NCBI GenBank assembly: GCA_964622465.1
Contig: CAZUQH010000052.1
Location: forward strand, 1-6,940
Direction: 5' to 3'
Origin: CAZUQH01 sp964622465
GTDB taxonomy: Bacteria; CG03; CAZUQH01
DNA length: 6,940 nucleotides
Shown: one piece after another, positions 6,201 to 6,940 of the stretch
How the letters are laid out: every line of letters starts with the position of its first letter
How positions within the stretch are numbered: position 1 is the first letter of the stretch
The notes under the pieces: model-generated
What the model was told of the DNA's origin: nothing
The model's database searches: none
What the model saw: only the letters and a program-made list of their open reading frames with translations
Program-made: the position numbers and the translations under genes

Positions 6201-6940
6201 ATTGAATGAAGCGGTCACCTATGACCAGGCGCTCGCAGCAATGGAGTTCGCTTACAAGGGTAATTTCAACCTGGCAAAGCAAATACTTGACTGTTACCTT
6301 GGTTTCTATAACTCTGGATACGATGGATTCTGTGATTCATACAATGTATCAACCAAAGCAGTAATGGACAAAGACCGTGCGTCAGGACCCAATGCATGGA
6401 TGCTTCTGGCGCTCATTTACTATAAGAAGCTTACCGGTGCAATCGGTTACGATTCTATGATTACAGAAATTGCCGGCTGGCTTCATACACGCCAGGATAC
6501 AGATGGTGGTATAAAATGGGGCTGGATTGACGGTAACGGTGCATGGTCATCAATCAAAAGTACTGAGCATAACCTCACCTGTTATGCAGCATTCAAAAAC
6601 CTGTACAAACTAACTGGCGATACAACCTATGATTCCTGGGCAAACAACATCAAGTCCTGGCTTGATAATTATGTGTGGCTCCCTGGTGAGAACAGGTTCA
6701 GGGCAGCCGCGAATGACAATGGAAAGGCGCTTGATTGTTATTCCTGGGCAGTAGCGGTTCTTCGTGCAACTCCATATACAAACTGCCTGAACAGCGTTCA
6801 AACAGATTTCAGGAATACTGATATCTGTGACCTTACAGGCGCAACAGTGGACGGGTTTGACAGCAACACGGATAAGGATTCTGTATGGCTTGAGGGTTCT
6901 GCACAGGTAGCGCTTGCATACAAACTGGTGGGAAACGGCA
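3271..6940 (+). CDS. Large secreted modular candidate glycosidase: CBM-like, four Fn3-like repeats, two jelly-rolls, (alpha/alpha)6 domain (3' partial)
   Basis: The frame is open for 1223 codons from GTG 3271 to the right edge with no stop. Residues 1-26 are a signal peptide (MKLKRATL, hydrophobic core, APSVSAS). Residues 28-202 look like a CBM4/9-type sandwich: LLGDPGFELSN opening, YQEFSATPGKYY, W at 157 and closing DDCFFEQ. Four Fn3/Ig-like repeats follow at about 207-305, 306-406, 407-506 and 507-607, each with an early W and a late Y-x-x-VKA or RVR strand. Two related jelly-roll modules lie at about 613-768 and 784-947. From about 955 the sequence becomes helical and resembles the six-hairpin glycosidase superfamily: TYDQALAAMEFA at 984-995, SGPNAWMLLALIYY, KSTEHNLTCYAAF with E1099, ALDCYSWAV with D1155, and VWLEGSAQVALAYK with E1208. 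It probably acts on a polysaccharide outside the cell. The CAZy family, catalytic pair and substrate are not identified; the remaining C-terminus, possibly a sorting domain, lies beyond the window. Confidence 0.9.
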   Translation, partial: MKLKRATLAIVLFAVSILFAPSVSASGQLLGDPGFELSNSNGTFPSSGYWQPSSAGGGAYAICVANGIANHSGSNGLWDYTGSETWANWSGPYQEFSATPGKYYNAYSWVRRKPDGSEWISGSKVYVRVQFLNSSKVEISHVDGSPRVTDSTTPGEWVKSEINGAQAPANTAYVRFLCFVEKPYGAAGVTVGCHDDCFFEQANTPPNAPTLTGPPNGGWTADNTPTFTWTFSDPDGDSQAGFQWQADDDSGFGSVNYNSGEVASSAGSYTPGTAMTDGTWYWRVRTKDSYVWGNYSSAWTVKVDATPPSTPVVTDDGDYTSSNDTLHAVWSASDAGSGISEYQYAIGTTAGATNVVGWTSVGTNTQVTRTGISLVNGQVYYFTVKARDAVSNWSTAGNSNGITVDASAPTAPGTPTDPGQYTTSTSVTWSWTSATAGASGIKTYYFCLGTTPGGTDIVNDLNVGNVLTYTRTGLSSGYTYYAKVKAESNSGLVGPYSASSDGITVDTSPPAQPAAPTDEGAYILSTVINFNWTAASDPDSGIASYWLKVGTTEDGGDVFDADVGNVLTKTFTGCQDSKVYFAQVRAKNNAGLWSNFSAVSDGILIDTATITASYPVYWDAGLPPDVTAIAKIQGGETLSEPTDAGAPEKAKCFKTVIGAAGWGGWCITLPTPQDLSYHRNHSGEIRFWVKTPVDLVVKIKDNLNNETGAVTITSTSNKWREKRVPLTSFPSADSLDFSQIKMPFLICTSGSPGSGTTFLVDYVRWVVPYTGAPGYTGSFNVNSDAGSAGYVGVYKGASDTFSIADDNTTYKEGTKSMKATYNITASGWGGWYVEEGGEGGSQYRYMSSYDSGYLHFWVKTQVDLTIGIRSDNISAGSERSKVLLTDYRIPTDDTWREVYIPICDFGNKETNLNLSEIEVYFNSAVDSAVTGAVSGSYWIDDVRWLTTQSVVADSAKIYEGLKAKQNATTGLVRSFETLNEAVTYDQALAAMEFAYKGNFNLAKQILDCYLGFYNSGYDGFCDSYNVSTKAVMDKDRASGPNAWMLLALIYYKKLTGAIGYDSMITEIAGWLHTRQDTDGGIKWGWIDGNGAWSSIKSTEHNLTCYAAFKNLYKLTGDTTYDSWANNIKSWLDNYVWLPGENRFRAAANDNGKALDCYSWAVAVLRATPYTNCLNSVQTDFRNTDICDLTGATVDGFDSNTDKDSVWLEGSAQVALAYKLVGNG
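3889..5091 (+). repeat. Four tandem Fn3/Ig-like protein repeats of about 100 residues
   Basis: These are units of about 300 bases within the large gene, starting near 3889, 4186, 4489 and 4789. Each opens with a Pro-rich joint (PPNAPTLTGP, PPSTPVVTD, APTAPGTPTD, PPAQPAAPTD), has a W-containing strand followed by SGI-type turns in copies 2 to 4, and closes near SDGITVD or a variant. The DNA still shows short identities: a 13-base match AAGTGACGGAATT at 4767-4779 and 5067-5079, exactly 300 bases apart, and ATTACTGTTGAT at 4474-4485 and 4777-4788. Copy 1 is the most divergent (closing WTVKVD). They probably act as spacers holding the catalytic end away from the cell surface. Confidence 0.8.
5250..5266 (+). 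repeat. 17-base direct repeat, copy 1
   Basis: TGGCTGGGGCGGCTGGT here is identical to bases 5748-5764. It encodes the GWGGW motif in the first jelly-roll module, in the same reading frame as the second copy. Confidence 0.8.
5748..5764 (+). repeat. 17-base direct repeat, copy 2
   Basis: Identical to 5250-5266, 498 bases (166 codons) downstream and in frame. It encodes GWGGW of the second jelly-roll. Flanking bases differ on both sides, so identity is limited to this motif. Confidence 0.8.
6133..6940 (+). other. Candidate (alpha/alpha)6 catalytic domain within the large gene (partial)
   Basis: Residues about 955-1223 of the large protein. Helix-rich text with repeated aromatic and small-residue pairs replaces the beta-rich pattern upstream. 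Landmarks in order: GLVRSFE (970-976), TYDQALAAMEFAYKGNFNLA, YDGFCDSYN, ASGPNAWM, WLHTRQDTDGGIKWGW, STEHN (1097-1101), FKNLYKLTGDTTYDSWA, GENRFRAAANDNGKALD and WLEGSAQ. Recurring helix pairs with LTGD-type turns suit six-hairpin glycosidases. E1099, D1155 and E1208 are the acidic residues in the most conserved-looking motifs and so are candidates for catalysis, by inference only. The domain is cut by the window end, probably short of its last helix pair. Confidence 0.6.

Noticed and set aside
3404..6801. Short open frames on both strands across the region 3.3-6.9 kb, suggesting several small genes
   Set aside because: A single frame is open from 3271 to 6940 with continuous domain structure, which explains the whole region; the short frames are shadows.

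Overview
The window holds five co-directional plus-strand genes, all apparently encoding exported or cell-surface proteins: the tail of one gene, three complete genes and a long gene that runs off the right edge. By eye the base composition is moderate (GC in the mid to upper 40s percent). A PorV/UPF0164-type outer-membrane barrel and a FlgD-Ig-type C-terminal domain point to a double-membraned bacterium, probably from a poorly cultured phylum rich in such proteins (WOR-3, Omnitrophota, Desantisbacteria or a Bacteroidota/FCB relative). The phylum is a guess; there is no rRNA or other marker gene here.

Layout: bases 2-181 are the C-terminus of an upstream protein. Bases 182-313 are a short non-coding gap with nested inverted repeats. 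Then comes a tight gene run. 314-1072 encodes a secreted protein with two Ig-like (PapD/DUF916-like) domains. 1078-2304 encodes a secreted protein with an Ig-like domain, a ZU5-like domain and a C-terminal FlgD-Ig/T9SS-like domain. 2294-3274 (TTG start, inside the end of the previous gene) encodes a PorV/PorQ-like outer-membrane barrel. From 3271 (GTG start, GTGA overlap) to the right edge lies a secreted protein of at least 1223 residues: signal peptide, carbohydrate-binding-like sandwich, four Fn3-like repeats of about 100 residues, a duplicated jelly-roll pair, and a C-terminal domain resembling an (alpha/alpha)6 six-hairpin glycosidase.

The joins between the last four genes are +5 bp, -11 bp and -4 bp, so they are very likely one translationally coupled operon. 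A reasonable inference is a surface polysaccharide-handling unit: a large modular candidate carbohydrate-active enzyme, an outer-membrane PorV-like protein that could take part in its export or anchoring, and two Ig-rich proteins acting as periplasmic or surface partners. The PorV-like gene next to a gene with a T9SS-like C-terminal domain is the most suggestive link. No substrate, enzyme family or secretion route can be proved from this sequence. No RNA gene, insertion sequence or CRISPR array was seen.
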